Source: Turbatrix aceti
Lineage: Eukaryota > Nematoda > Chromadorea > Rhabditida > Panagrolaimidae
Assembly (NCBI GenBank): GCA_963969345.1
Contig: OZ017769.1
Location: forward strand, 4,526,816-4,590,815
DNA length: 64,000 bases
Direction of reading: 5' to 3'
A program made the position numbers and the translations under genes. A model generated the notes under the pieces. It was given only the letters and a program-made list of their open reading frames with translations, ran no database searches and was not told the DNA's origin. Of the stretch, positions 14,601 through 25,918 are shown one piece after another (position 1 is the first letter of the stretch; each line of letters opens with the position of its first letter).

Positions 14601-14820
14601 CGGCCACGTTCCCCGGATTTTTCTCAATCTTCCCTACCAATTCGTCGAGCGCCTCCTGAAGCTCCGTGATCCTATGCCTTATGCGCTGCGCGCGATAGTA
14701 GAGCTGAGACGGCGATAGTGGATTTATGCCGTTTGCGTGCGCGCCAAGTTCCTGAAAGGTGCGCTCGACTTCCGCGATGCGGGCTAGCAACCGCGCGATG
14801 CGGTCAGCCCTGTTTACCAT
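14590..14820 (-). pseudogene. gag N-terminal remnant of BEL/Pao element
   Basis: An ATG at 14,820 (minus) opens about 77 residues beginning MVNRADRIARLLARI, which are rich in heptad-like helical residues. This resembles the helical N-terminus that starts gag in BEL/Pao elements. The frame then runs into sequence that is coding in a different frame (the pol remnant) and ends at 14,437. I infer a deletion that removed the rest of gag and most of pol. Confidence 0.65.
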
Positions 14821-15317
14821 CGTGGCTGAAAAAAACGTAAAAACTGACCCCGCCTGATGCGCTAGTCCAGAATTCACGTACCGTAATCGCGTCTCACAAG
14901 AACACGATGCCTAAAAACTAAAACCGTAACCTTGCACTATGCGAAGCGCTGTTACCCCAAACTGCGTGTTGATGCCGCCGCTCTCAAGCCTGCGTCTATC
15001 TAACTCGCGCCAAATGTACCCCGTGTCTCGACAGACCACGGTTACCTAAAAAAACCAAAACACCCGCGCTTGCTTCACAAAGCCCACGCTTGCTGGCCTA
15101 AAACGACGCACAAAAAAAAACGCCCCTTTTTGGCCCCAATTTACCTGTCCGATGGACCACGAGATAAAAACAACCCAATCAAAACCCAGAAAACTCACCG
15201 GGACGGGGCCTGGTTGTCGTCTTGCTCGTCTGCTCGCCTGCTTCCTGGACCGCCGACGGTGTCGCCGCCCTGTTCTGCTCTGCCACGCGTGGGGGGGTGC
15301 CCGAGAGTATGGATCAC

Positions 15318-15335
15318 TCGGCTCGATTGCACCAA
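15318..15335 (-). other. Candidate tRNA primer-binding site
   Basis: On the minus strand, a few bases inside the 5' LTR, the sequence TGGTGCAATCGAGCCG begins with the TGG expected opposite a tRNA CCA end. Its complement ends ...CGATTGCACCA and would fit an acceptor stem plus discriminator and CCA. The tRNA species is not identified. The position (about 5 bases from the LTR edge) supports the call. Confidence 0.55.
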
Positions 15336-15339
15336 AAAG

Positions 15340-15689
15340 TGTGGGAAACACTACCTTGGCCTTCGGTAATGCTCCCAGTGACTTTGTACCCCGTGAGTCT
15401 CCGAGAGATAAGAGAGTGTTTATTCGAAGCCTCAAACTTGGGTAATTAAACCTATTGGTAAACCAATAGCGCGTTACGCGACAAATAAATAATCAACAAA
15501 TAAATAAAGAATCATGGGGGCAAAATGGGAGACAAATATGAGGACACAACCAAAAAGTAGGACGACCAAGAGGCAAGCAGCGAAGTTTCCTAGACTTTCG
15601 CTCCGAGAGTCGAAAGCGTGCGCACAGCCGTAACCGATCTTTCGCGGCTGGAGAAACAGAACGCGCGCGTTCTCGCAACTTTTGCGACA
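15340..15689 (-). repeat. LTR (5' LTR in element orientation)
   Basis: This is the second 350-bp copy, base for base the same as 13,504-13,853 as far as I could compare by eye. In element orientation it carries the start of transcription and is followed by the primer-binding site. Confidence 0.93.
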
Positions 15690-15694
15690 TCCTC
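15690..15694. repeat. Target-site duplication TCCTC (right)
   Basis: This is an exact copy of 13,499-13,503, directly against the right LTR. Confidence 0.93.
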
Positions 15695-18359
15695 CTCCCC
15701 ATGGTCCTGGTCCGTAGACTGAGTGGGTGTCACATTCACACCTGCCTGCACCTGTCCTGCGCAACTACCACTCCCTTTACACGCACAAATAAATAAATAA
15801 AAATTGAATGAATTTGAATTAGTTTTTTTTTCAAAACCTCATTTTAGAGTTGCGCAACGCTGGCTGGGCACAGGTGTGAGGTGTGAGGTGCGAGTTACAA
15901 AATGACCAACCAGAAAGCAGGAAAGCAAAAAGTCAGAAAGCGCAACAACTTCGGCAGCTTAATTGACGTCTAGCCTGCCTACGCAGGCTGTGAGCTTTAG
16001 CGCAGCCCGGTTTGGACAGAGATTGATAACTAGGAGGATACTGCAGAGAGAAGAGCGAAGAGCGTCAGTCATTAGGGGCCATACGTTATGAGCTCACATC
16101 ATGTTTCGCAGCTCGCGTCTGAACCAAACTGTCTGAAGGATACTGACAATGAGAGACAACCCTGCGAAGTGAAGGAGGAGCTTCTTGACGGTTTTGACCG
16201 CGGACTTCCTTTTCTGTTACCTTCAAAAATAGATCCATCACCCGCCCCAAAACAAAAGTAACAAACCCCAGGTAAAAATAAAAAATGGGGAAATTTTCAC
16301 AGGTCGGTCAAAAAACTCAAATTCGGTCGGAGCAGAAAATAAATATTTATAATAAATGCCATCAGGACACCCCGTGGCGAAGGAAGGTGCGCGACAGATT
16401 GGCGATCTGATTTGTCTCTTGTCTCTTGAAGGACTCTTGAATGCACAAGGAAGGAAAAAAGGCAATCGGGGAGCGTCCCCTGCGGCCATGCCCCCTTCCT
16501 CCTCGTGTTGTAATGTTTTACACACACCGACAAAGATACTAGGCAGGTAATAAACAAGACGCGCGGTTTGTCACGTGTCGTCTCGTTAAACCAGGAGAAA
16601 AAGGGCAACAAACCTTCTGAACTGATAAATAAGACAATTGCTCGGGTTGCGGGGTTTTTTTTGTCACCGTCTCGACTTATTTTGATTTGTTTTGGGGGGT
16701 AAACGAACCGGATCCGAAAATAAACACGAACCAAAATTTTGGGTTTTTTAGGTCGGGTCGAATTTTTGAGTCAGTTATTCAAAAATTTTAACATCCGACA
16801 AAATGGATCTTTATCAGTTTGCGCTATCGGGTACTCGACCCGAATCCGGACACGATCCGAAATTTCTTGGATTTTTGGGTCAGGTTTTCGGAAAACCCCC
16901 AAAAATGGTCATGAAAGTAAAAAAGTTGCTTCAAAACCTTCAATAAGCCTTTTTTTATGTAAAAAACTTCCGAATTAAAATTTAGCTTATCTGAAATTTT
17001 GGATTCAGATTCACTCAACCGCACAGATTCAGATTCCCTGACATGAGTTCTTCGGTCAACAAAATTACGACAAAGAAGTCCAGTACGCGTGTCAGTACTC
17101 ATTTTATACACCTCATTCGCATCAAAGAAATCACGCCGACAGGAGGAGTAAAATATGTATGTATCACCGGACAATCAACACCCCGTGAGATGGCACTTCC
17201 GTCTGGCCGTCTGGCCCGATCGAACCCATCAGAGGAACGCAATAAATTATAGCCGCCGCCGCGCCCGGGCAACCCGGTGAGTCCTCGACGTCGACAAACA
17301 TGGTTAACATCGAACACAACAGTCTTCAGGGGGCGGATAAACCCGCTGAAAGTGATCATGTGACGTCAGCGTGGTTGCAAAAAACATCTCTGGGCTCAGA
17401 CTATTTTTTTATACTTCGAAATTTAAAAAAAAACGCAAGTGCAAAAGTCGCAAAAAAATCCAAAACCGGCGATGCCATGCATGCACGGTTGATTAGTTGG
17501 CTGCAGCTCATTTATTTACCGTAAATCAGCGCTAAACCCCCCGAAAAACAAGGAACTTCGCCGACCTTGCGTCGCAGCTAGGCCCTACGCATCCGGTTTA
17601 CCTGCCTGCGCAGAGGCGAGTTAGTTCCCCCCGGTGATGACTGCGGGTGATGGGTGATGGTCAAACGGGCGAGACGCGCTCTGATGGACACGCTCTGTGA
17701 TTGACGCTGCATTCCACTGATTTTTGTGCATTTTTGACAAAAAAGCGAAAATGATCACTTTTGCGTTCCCTGCGAAGGGACGCGAAAGTGAAAAGGTGAA
17801 AAACCCAGGTACATAAACGAGCTTCTAAAGTCGATGTATACGTATGTATGCATAAAGTGTGCCTTTCTTCTTCACGGACATAAACAGCGACAAGGTGATG
17901 GCGGGGGAGAAACAAGACGTGATTTATCGTTAACGCGACAAACGAACAAACGAACGAACGACAAACACAACACAAGCACGGGGATCGCTCGGATGATAGC
18001 GCCCCGCACGACGACAAAAGTTGACGTCGACGCCGTCGACGTGCCAAGCGGGGAGACAAACCAGTTGGCCTGCCGGCGACGAAAAAAGACACACAACGCT
18101 GTTGACATTCGCGCTATTCTGGAAGTAGAGAAAATTACGACGACAACGACGACGATGGAGTCAGTCAGGCGCTGCTGCTGTCGAAGACGCTCACGCTCAC
18201 GGGCACGGGCACGGGCACGGGGGTCAGTTGGGTTCACGGAAGAGTGACGCGACCAAGCTCCCGTCATTCAGGGATCCCGGTCTTGGTCCTGGAGGCGTAA
18301 TGAAGGCACTTGGGCACTTGGGCAGTGGACGGGCGTAATGAGCGCTGTTGCGACCCCCG
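15695..18359. other. Intergenic region with a GGTCGGGT-type word island
   Basis: No supported gene was found. About 16,690-16,900 is an AT-rich island punctuated by self-complementary words such as GGTCGGGTCG, CTCGACCCG, GATCCGAAA and GGATTTTTGGG. Simple CG-rich words (GGGCAC repeats near 18,197-18,220) occur close to the 3' end of the GNPAT gene. Reading frames around 17,834-18,267 are open on both strands at once and are composed of low-complexity residues, so I do not call them genes. Confidence 0.5.
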
Positions 18360-21300
18360 CTAGAGTCTGGAGCGCGGGGCTGGGACCTCAGAAGCTGCTG
18401 AAGACGCTGGACTAGACGTAACTAAGCCATTCACGTCGAAAGAGTCCAGCAAGGCTATCAACCGGCTGAATGCATCTTCATGCAGGGTTAGCACTTTCCA
18501 GGGCTGCAAAAAATTCTGAATAAATAACAAATTGACTCAGAATTTGAAAATTTGAACTAACGCTAAAACTACAGACACCCTGTTTTTTGGCGTAGGAGTA
18601 AGCATTTTTGATGAGGTCCCCGGAGAGCCAGGAAAGCCTCTGGTGCCCTGCGGCAAGTCGATGCTCGCTCAGGTCGTCTGCCAGAAGGCCCCGTAGAAGG
18701 CCGGTGATACTTCGCTCATCGATGTTTGCTGCACCGGCTGACCTGATTGAAAGGGTTTTGAGTGCCGTAAAAACGTGTCTGTAGCCTCTGAGAAACGGCT
18801 GAAAAAAAGAGAGAATTCAAAAATGCATCCAGAATCATTTTTTTTTCATTTTTGTATCTTACAAGAACAAAACCAGCCAGCTGGGTTACACAGTCGTGAT
18901 CCGTGATCCGAATTCTTCCATCTGAATCCAGACTGACGATATCCGCATTTCGAAGTTTCGCAAACGCAGATTCAAAATCAGATTCCGAATCTCCGGGAAC
19001 GAAGACGAATTCCAAGAAAAACAAATTTTGAAGCTGCCTGAAATTTTTAACTATACATATTTATTTATTTTTTCTTTTGTTTTGTCATGATTTTGTTTTT
19101 TGATCGGTTCAGGCAAAGCGGAAGTATTTTCTTGGTGTCTATCGCGTCCGATGTGTCCTTGGCGTTTCGTATCGTATCGGGGGAGCGCGCAGCCGCGAGA
19201 CGAAAACTCCCACCGGCGGCGTTCCAGCTCGTTAATGCCTACGAAACAAAAAAAAACCTAAACCTTGGAACCAAAAATTTGAAAAATTTGATTGACATGA
19301 TGTTTTTTGATTTTGCTTAATTTGATCAATTTCGAGCTTGTGTTTTTTTTGAAATCTCAATCATCACCGAAGCCATCGTCTGATGAGTCAACTGAGTCAT
19401 CGCTTCCGTAAAATCAAATTGCGGCCAAAAATAACCACTACAGGCCAAACAGGCTCGTTTTGCACGCGCGCGCGCGCACGCACGAACAATTACGGTTCGT
19501 TTGCCCGCGGGTGCATTGTTTTATTTTGCACTCTTGGAAGTAGTGTACTACTACCGGCGGGCTCGTCGCGTAAACAGAAACAGAAACAGTCTCACCGGCC
19601 AGGCAAACCAGAGCTCATCAGAAACTACAAAAAAAGAGAAGAAGTTGAAACGTGTTCCTCCAAAAATCTTCTTGCACGTTTTTGCACTTCCGCATTGCTT
19701 TCTTTTTTTTCTTTTTCTGAACGGGCAAAGAAAAGGAGCGGTCGTCGTCTCTTGTTCTTGTTCTTATTCATCATCACCGGGCCAGGGTGTGTTGCTGTGT
19801 TGCAGGGAAAAAATGGACAACGCAGCAGCAGCAGCTCGCTGCTATGAGACGTGATGGATGATCACGCCACGCTTCAGCCGGGCCAACACTTGCAATCAGT
19901 TGGTTTTTTTGTAGCCGCGCGCCTGGACTGGGCCTATCACGCCAGACAGGGCAAAAAAACAAAAAAATAAACTTGATTTGACCAGTTTGCATGGTCCTGC
20001 GCTGCTTCAAAGGGCGTTTGAAGACCGGAAAACTGCCCGCTCGGAATTACCTGCAGGAGAAGCTGTTGCAATATGCGCGACGACGACGACGACGACGACG
20101 AAGGCTTTTCGGTCCAATGTGACGTGACGTCAAAACGGGTTTCGAGAATTACATATGCGCGACTTTTTAGCATCTCGACGGCGCGGAAAACCTGATTCAT
20201 TTCGAACGCCGAAATATAACAGAAAAATGCGGCCGTAACAAAATTCCAAAATTCCCAAATTCCATCTTGCCAAAAACCAACAAAAAATAAACTTACCGAA
20301 AATCAGTCGCCAGGTCGGAAACAGTCGCCGGGTGCTCAGATCGCTTTTCCAACGCCAGCGCGATGTACGCGAAGGGGGCAAAGTGCGGCACGAGCTGATT
20401 TGCCGCATTTGCGAGAGCTATTTCTGTAACTGCGTCCTCAAGCAGACGTCTGTGCCGCGCAAGGACGTGGCTATCAATGGGTTGGGTGGCCAGCTTGACC
20501 AGGTAGTCCAGAGGAGGCGTTTGTTGGACGAAAAGCTCGGAATTGAGCGTCAGGTGACGGGTAATGTCATCTTCGACGGTGAGCGCAACGTGAAAATTAA
20601 GTCCGAGTTTTTCAGCCAACTTTACCGTGCTAGTCACCTGGCTAGCGATGAAATTAAGCGTCACACCTGTCGTCCTGGCCAGGTGCGCGGATTCTAGGAG
20701 AGATGCAGCGGTTGCTGGCCAAACGGTGACCACAGCGGTGGAGTTATGGATTTTGACAATTTCGTGCCCAAGTCGACGGATGGCTTGTTGGGCGGTCGGG
20801 TTGACGGTGAATTCCTTGGCTGGCTGAAACACTTCAGTAAGCGTGCTCAAACTTTTACGTGGGACAACTTACCAAAAAGTTGAGTTCCGCCCGGTTAACT
20901 TTCGCTTCTGACATGTATTTTCTCACCGAAATCGCCTCTGAGAAGTTGATATACACGTTTCCAAAGGATTTGTCCAGGATGTGCCTGACTTTGAGGAGAC
21001 CCGCGGTCGTTTCTTTCGGTTTCGGGTACCCCAGAAGCTCGTAGGCGTAGAGCGACGTCTCAAACGCCTTGTCGTACGTCATTGTGACCGGTACAATCGC
21101 CTAAAACTCTAATTTACAGTACATTTACCCCAAATTCTTGTACATACAATATCGTAAACCTGAGCCTTGAAAAACGGCTCCAGAAGACACTTTAGAAGTC
21201 CATATTTTGGATGAAGGCTCTTGTTAGTCCTACTCCGAGTTCCTTCAACGAAAAACTCCAGCGGACGGTCCTGATGAACCAAATGTGTGTGAATGTACTC

Positions 21301-21998
21301 GGAAAACACAGCCCAGTACAGCGCGTCATCTCCGAAGCTTCGACGGATGAAAAAAGCACCACAGCGACGAAGAGCCGCCGCCATGAGCGGGGACTGAGCA
21401 AAATCGGCTCCTGCCGCGATTGCTGGAAGCGGAAAATCTTCATGAAAACAGAGCAGCGAGAGCAGAAGAAAATCCGCGTAACTGCGGTGCGTGGGGACGA
21501 AAACAATGGGATCGTGGTTTACACGGGTCTTCAGTCGGCGGAGGGCTTCAAAATTGACGTAGACGGCGTCGAAGAGGTGCTGAAGAAGCAGGTGAATTTT
21601 TTATCACCTCGCATGTCCCAAAATCGAACCTTCAAAACCTTGACGACGGGATAGCCGACAAGGCGGACAGACGGGAGGCTAAAAGCCTGGGCCATGTCGC
21701 TGAGGATCTCGTGAGCCTCTTTGGCGATGGCATCTTCTTTTTCGTAGCGGTTCTTAGCCTCTAACGAAACGGCATTTTTCACAGTGGAAGACTGAAGTAC
21801 ACTCTCGTTGATCTGGGCAGTGGATCTCGGGTGAGTCGATGGCTGAGGGAATGCTTTGGATTTCTTGATCCACCTCAGCTCGCCTCCGGTTTGGTCGACC
21901 GCCGAGAGGAAATCTGTGAATTCAGGAGCGTCGGAGGGGACGCCTATTCTTCTGAGAGGTATTGAAGAAGACGGATGAGGGCCCGCAGTGGCGGACAT
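18360..21998 (-). CDS. GNPAT: Dihydroxyacetone-phosphate acyltransferase, peroxisomal (7 exons)
   Basis: The exons are 21,630-21,998, 21,148-21,579, 20,873-21,100, 20,297-20,823, 18,863-19,037, 18,577-18,798 and 18,360-18,515. They join in frame to 702 residues, close to the usual length of about 680. The family acylates dihydroxyacetone phosphate in peroxisomes, the first step of ether-lipid (plasmalogen) synthesis. Visible motifs are the acyltransferase H-x4-D box (THRSYAD, His154/Asp159), GAFFIRR (about 197-203), the substrate box FVEGTRSR (about 233-240), then VPVTMTYD and YAYELLGYPKPKE. The last exon ends Ser-Arg-Leu-stop, a canonical PTS1 signal, which supports both the choice of terminal exon and the peroxisomal location. 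Introns 1-3 are 47-50 bp; intron 4 is 1,259 bp. The donor of intron 1 (GTTCGA) is weak but required by the alignment. An alternative acceptor for the last exon at 18,503 would remove four residues. The ATG at 21,998 follows an acceptor-like TTTTTTTAG. Confidence 0.93.
19038..20296 (-). other. Long intron 4 of the GNPAT gene
   Basis: This intron of 1,259 bp is about 25 times longer than introns 1-3. The splice sites are good (GTAAGT at 20,296; TTTCAG before 19,037) and restore the frame D-F-R-Q-L-Q-N. It contains an alternating CG run near 19,459-19,477 and a GAC repeat near 20,081-20,100. I see no second gene or transposon inside. Confidence 0.7.
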
Positions 21999-22028
21999 TG
22001 TGTCCAACTGCTATTTTATTCTGGCAAA

Positions 22029-22031
22029 CTA
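22029..22031 (-). promoter_or_regulatory. Candidate trans-splice acceptor before GNPAT
   Basis: ACGTTTTTTTAG ends here on the minus strand, 30 bases before the GNPAT ATG, and I see no matching upstream exon. It would fit spliced-leader addition in a nematode, but a cis-spliced leader intron is also possible. Confidence 0.45.
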
Positions 22032-22289
22032 AAAAAACGTAAGTTGTCATTCAAATCGGGCATTTGAACCGAACATCCGAGCATTCAAGCTCATTCGAAT
22101 GCTTGAAAAATCAAAACCAAGCAGAGTCTTCAAAATTACCCAAAAACAATTTTAAAATAGATGTTTGATATAAAAAATGTTTTGTTTGTAAATATAATAG
22201 TTTCTATAAACATAATTTTCAAATTCCAAAAATTATTTTGAGTTATGAAATGGTTTCTGCATCCGTAAATTTTTTTGTTATGCCGGCGC

Positions 22290-22700
22290 GCGTTCGTGTT
22301 TGTTCGAGTTTGCGAACAAATTCAAATTTTTGAGTTCGTGTTCGTTCGGAAACAGATTTTTTTGTTCGAGTTCGTTTGCGAACAAAAATAAATTTTCCGA
22401 ACAGAAAACGAACAAAAATTCAGGTAAAATCAGTTAAATGGTGCCGAAATTGATGTTATTTTCCAAAAAAAGCAAATAGTGGCAATTGCCTTCGGCGATA
22501 AATAGTGTAGAAAAACTGTCATCGAAAACGTGAAAACCTATAATCGCTTTTCTGCAAAGTTTGGACAAAATTTTGTATAAAATATGTGTAAATATCTGTT
22601 CGTTGTTCGTTCGCGAACACTGACAAAAATGTTCAATTTCTAGAACAAAATTAAAAAAAAATGTTCGCGTTCGTTCGAAAACAAAAAAACGGCTGTTCGC
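22290..22700. repeat. GTTCG-word interspersed repeat, copy 1
   Basis: This AT-rich island is full of TGTTCGTTCG, GTTCGCGAACA and CGAACAAA words. It contains the core TGTAGAAAAACTGTCA (about 22,507) and GTTCGCGAACACTGACAAAA (about 22,609). Related cores occur at 42,640-42,990 and, in reverse orientation, at 41,030-41,430 and 45,080-45,400. It lies in the spacer between the SLC6 and GNPAT genes. No coding capacity or known family is recognised. Confidence 0.65.
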
Positions 22701-23430
22701 CCCTCCCTGGCTCGAATGCTCGGCTCGGCTCACATCAGTCTCTGGTCCAATCGCGTGAAAAAAAATACAACAAAATTCGACGAACAAAGTCTGCCTGCAG
22801 ACCATACGGAGGCCAATGACCGAAAATTTCCGTCTGCACGACTCTGTCGGCCACGGCCGGGGCCGTTATCAGTCGCCGTGTCACCGCATAAGTACACCTC
22901 CATCACCTCCGTCGCGACTTCGCTTCAATCAATCGTCAGTCTCCCACGCCCGACAGTCCAGGCAGATCGGTCGCTAGATGCCCCAGTGCACTCCGCACCC
23001 ATCGCCAATGTCCTCCTCGACTCGACTCGACTTCATCATCGTTTATCGCGCTGTTTTTTTTCTGTCCGGGCCCAGAAGAAGCGCGTGGGCGACAAGCAGG
23101 GAGTCATCAATGAAAGATACATAAAAGAATTCTGTACAAATCTCTTGTCGCTGGGATCCGGCGTCTGGGCAGTCGGTGGAAGGGTCCGATGAGGTCAAGA
23201 TCGATTCGATAGTGTGGGATGGATGAAAGTGTGTGTTGCGGACTGAGGAGTCGGTTAACGCCTGATAGGTGAACCGAGAACGAGAACGGGTCGTGCTGCG
23301 AGTTGCGAGTCGCATCCGTTGTCTCTTTTTTCCGAAACAGAAAAAAACAAAAGAAAAAAAATTAATATTAGTGTTCAGCCTGAAAAAAATTCAAACCCAA
23401 TTTCAGTTACCGAAAAAAAATCAAAATTCT

Positions 23431-25897
23431 TCAAACCTCAACAAAAGGCCTGTTTCCATCGTTGTAGCTCTCAGGCTCGGCAAGAGGCGCCGCGTTCTGC
23501 GGCAGAAGCACGTATCCCGGCGCGGAGGACGTATACCTCGGCGTGTGGGCCGCAGAGTGCCGCCCAGAGGGGGGACTGCTCGAGATGCCGTCGGGCGCCG
23601 TCTTGACGACGTCGTAGTGCATCGGGGATCTGAAGGCCGCCCGCAGCTTCTGGCCCCGGGTGAGTCCCGGCGTACTGCAGCTGCTGCAGAGCGCGAACAG
23701 GAAGTAGAGAGGAATCGGCAGCAGCGGCACCGTCGCCACCGCGAGTCCGATGAGCTCGCTGTACTCGAACCTGCGTATGGGCTCTGAGTAGGCTTCGTAG
23801 GTGTACGCCAGCACGTTCAGCACTGCGATGGCCTGCAAAAATAACGTTGAATAAAATTTGAACATTGAAAAACAAATTATAAATGCATTCAAAAAAAATA
23901 ATTCAAAGAATTTACTTTTTATAAATTTTAAAATAAAAAAAAGAAATTGTAAAAAAAATTTGAATACTGAAAAAAAATTATAAATGCATGTAAAAAATTT
24001 ACTCAAAAAAATGCAAAAAATTTGCATTTAAAAAAAATTGAAATTGTAAAAAATTTGAATATTGAAAAAAATTAAAATATTTAAAAAAATATTTACAACA
24101 AAAAAAATATTTTTAAATAAAAAAGTTCAAAAATTTATAAAAAAATTTTTAAATAAAAAATTATAATTTAATAGAAAAAATTTAATAAATTTTTGAAATT
24201 AAAAAAGTTAAAAAAGGATTCGAAAAAAATTTTTATTAAAAAACATTGTATACAAAAAAAATAAATTATGTTTTCCCAGAAAAAAACTCACAATCGAGAC
24301 AGCAGGAAGCAGGTAGGTGAAGAAGAGCAAAAAGTGCCCGAGGCACCAGCAGCATCCCGACCTCAGCATCGTTCGTAGATCCTTGCCCAGCGAGTGCGCG
24401 CAGTAGAACCAGCTGACGGCCAGCAACTCGAAGGCCAGGATCGTCCAGAGAGTCAGGTATTTCATGTATCCAGTCGCCAGTTCGTAGGCATGCTTGCCGG
24501 CACGGGTCGTAAAATAGAGCCCCAGCGAGAAGCTCAGGCCCGCGACGACGAAGGCCAGCACGAAGCGGGGGAAGCAGCGGGTCCACTTGACGCCCATCGC
24601 GTCTTCAAAACTCGACAGAACGTTGAGCGCGAGCAGGTAGAAGACATTGATGAGCACGAAGATGGCCATGAAGAGCACGACGCCGGTATAGACTTTGATA
24701 TCGGAAAAGTAGCTTAGGTAGCTGAGGAACGTCCACATCTGGGTCTCGCCGCGATCGAGGAGTTCGAGGGGTTCGAGACCGGTTCGGACGGAGATGAAAC
24801 CGACGGTCAGGTAGACAACGGATAATTGGGCGGCTGTGAGGAGGCTATGGACGATGAGGAGCAATAAAGAGTCACCGACGAGGTTATTTGAACGTTTGTT
24901 GTACGATCCGATGGTGATGAAAGCCCCAAAGCCGAGTCCGGTGGCGAGGACGGCCTGTTCGATGGCGAGCTTCCAAACGTGATAATCAGCAAGGACATTC
25001 CAGTCTGTGAGGTCGTAGAGCTGGACGAAAACGTCATAACTACCCCGGAGGAGGAGTCCACGAACAATCATCGAAATAATCAAAATCAAAGGCAGAATGA
25101 ACGTAATCGACACCACTTTGCCGAGCATTCTGACTCCAAAACAAATCGCTATGAATACCAAAATCCAAACCGCGCCTTGGGCTGCCAGGATGTAGTATTG
25201 AAAGTCGCCATAATCCACAATATTCCCAGAAGGATTCTCCAGAGCCCGCATAAACTGGTTGAGCGCACTTTCTTCGTGCGCTACAGACAATTTCGTGCCG
25301 AGAGCCGTGACAAAGGTCGAATTCAGCACGGATCCGGGTTCCCGGCAGGGTTTTGACTGAAGTTCGGGAAAATTCTTACAGTTGAGCCACGGCAGACCCG
25401 GACGATCGTCGATGACAGTCCAAAAAAGATGGAAGGTGTACAACAGGAGCCAGGCGAGGAAACGAGTCATCGTGGCGAGAACCACCAGACTGAAAAGAAT
25501 CTGGGACACTCCGACGCCTTTGAAAGCCGGTGAGATGTTGTAGAGGGCCTGGACGGGGGCCCGACCCGTGAGTTGGCCCACTGCTAGCTCCAGGATGAGG
25601 ATCGGCAGCACGACGACCAACAGGGCCGCGCCGTAGGCCGACAGGAATGCCACTAAAAAAATGGCACAATGGAAAAAAATATTTCGGCACAAAAACATTT
25701 TTTTTTCTGTCAACAAAAAAAAAAGACTTACGTCCGCCATTTTCAAGGACCAGCTTGGGCAAGTTGAGGAAATTGGTGGTGGCAAAAAGGTAGGCTGACG
25801 AGACAATGAGGAATTCGGTCTTGTAAGACCAAAGATCCCGCCACTCCTCGATTATCAGTGACGACATTTTTGTCGCGCTTCGCTCTTCGGGCCACAT
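23431..25897 (-). CDS. SLC6-family neurotransmitter-type symporter, atypical (3 exons)
   Basis: The exons are 25,732-25,897, 24,292-25,652 and 23,431-23,832, joined in frame to 642 residues with about 12 hydrophobic segments. SLC6 proteins carry amino acids, amines or osmolytes with Na+ and usually Cl-. Family marks are the TM1 turn followed by ENGG (52-55), LELAVGQ (76-82), the extracellular loop pair Cys147/Cys158 after LPW, a glycosylation sequon N166-S-T, and the TM6-7 run EQAVLATGLGFGAFITIGSYN (from 287). Several normally fixed positions differ: the TM1 Arg of the extracellular gate is Asn45, the partner Asp in TM10 is replaced (about Thr449/Gly450), and the Asp of the TM8 LDSS motif is Leu401. 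The tail is Ser/Pro-rich. Intron 1 is 79 bp, intron 2 459 bp and extremely AT-rich. Met11 (25,867) is an alternative start. I cannot name the substrate. Confidence 0.92.
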
Positions 25898-25914
25898 TCA
25901 CACGTTTGGGTCTC

Positions 25915-25918
25915 ACTG
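25915..25918 (-). promoter_or_regulatory. Candidate trans-splice acceptor before the SLC6 gene
   Basis: TTTTTTTCAG ends at 25,916 on the minus strand, 18 bases before the ATG at 25,897. A first exon upstream was not found, so spliced-leader addition is the simplest reading. Confidence 0.45.

Larger units (their letters stand above)
13504..15689 (-). mobile_element. Non-autonomous BEL/Pao LTR retrotransposon, 2,186 bp
   Basis: Two 350-bp direct repeats (13,504-13,853 and 15,340-15,689) start TGTGGGAAAC, end TTTTGCGACA and are flanked by the 5-bp duplication TCCTC. Read on the minus strand, the element begins at 15,689. The internal 1.49 kb encodes a gag-like N-terminus (from 14,820) joined out of frame to a domain like the C-terminus of BEL/Pao polyproteins (about 14,590-14,241). 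Protease, reverse transcriptase, RNase H and the integrase core are absent. It therefore looks like an internal-deletion derivative that must have moved with proteins supplied by a full-length relative. I could find no LTR difference, which points to recent insertion. Assignment to BEL/Pao rests on the C-terminal domain and is good but not proven. No polypurine tract is evident next to the left LTR. Confidence 0.9.

Noticed and set aside
14274..14718. Plus-strand frames inside the LTR element
   Set aside because: These are shadows of the gag and pol remnants encoded on the minus strand.
17834..18267. Overlapping frames on both strands beside the GNPAT gene
   Set aside because: Repetitive CGGGCA and GAC-type DNA keeps several frames open; residues are low-complexity and there are no splice signals.
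22716..23192. Plus-strand frame of 158 codons between the SLC6 and GNPAT genes
   Set aside because: No domain, no splice context, starts inside repeat copy 1, and both strands are open here.
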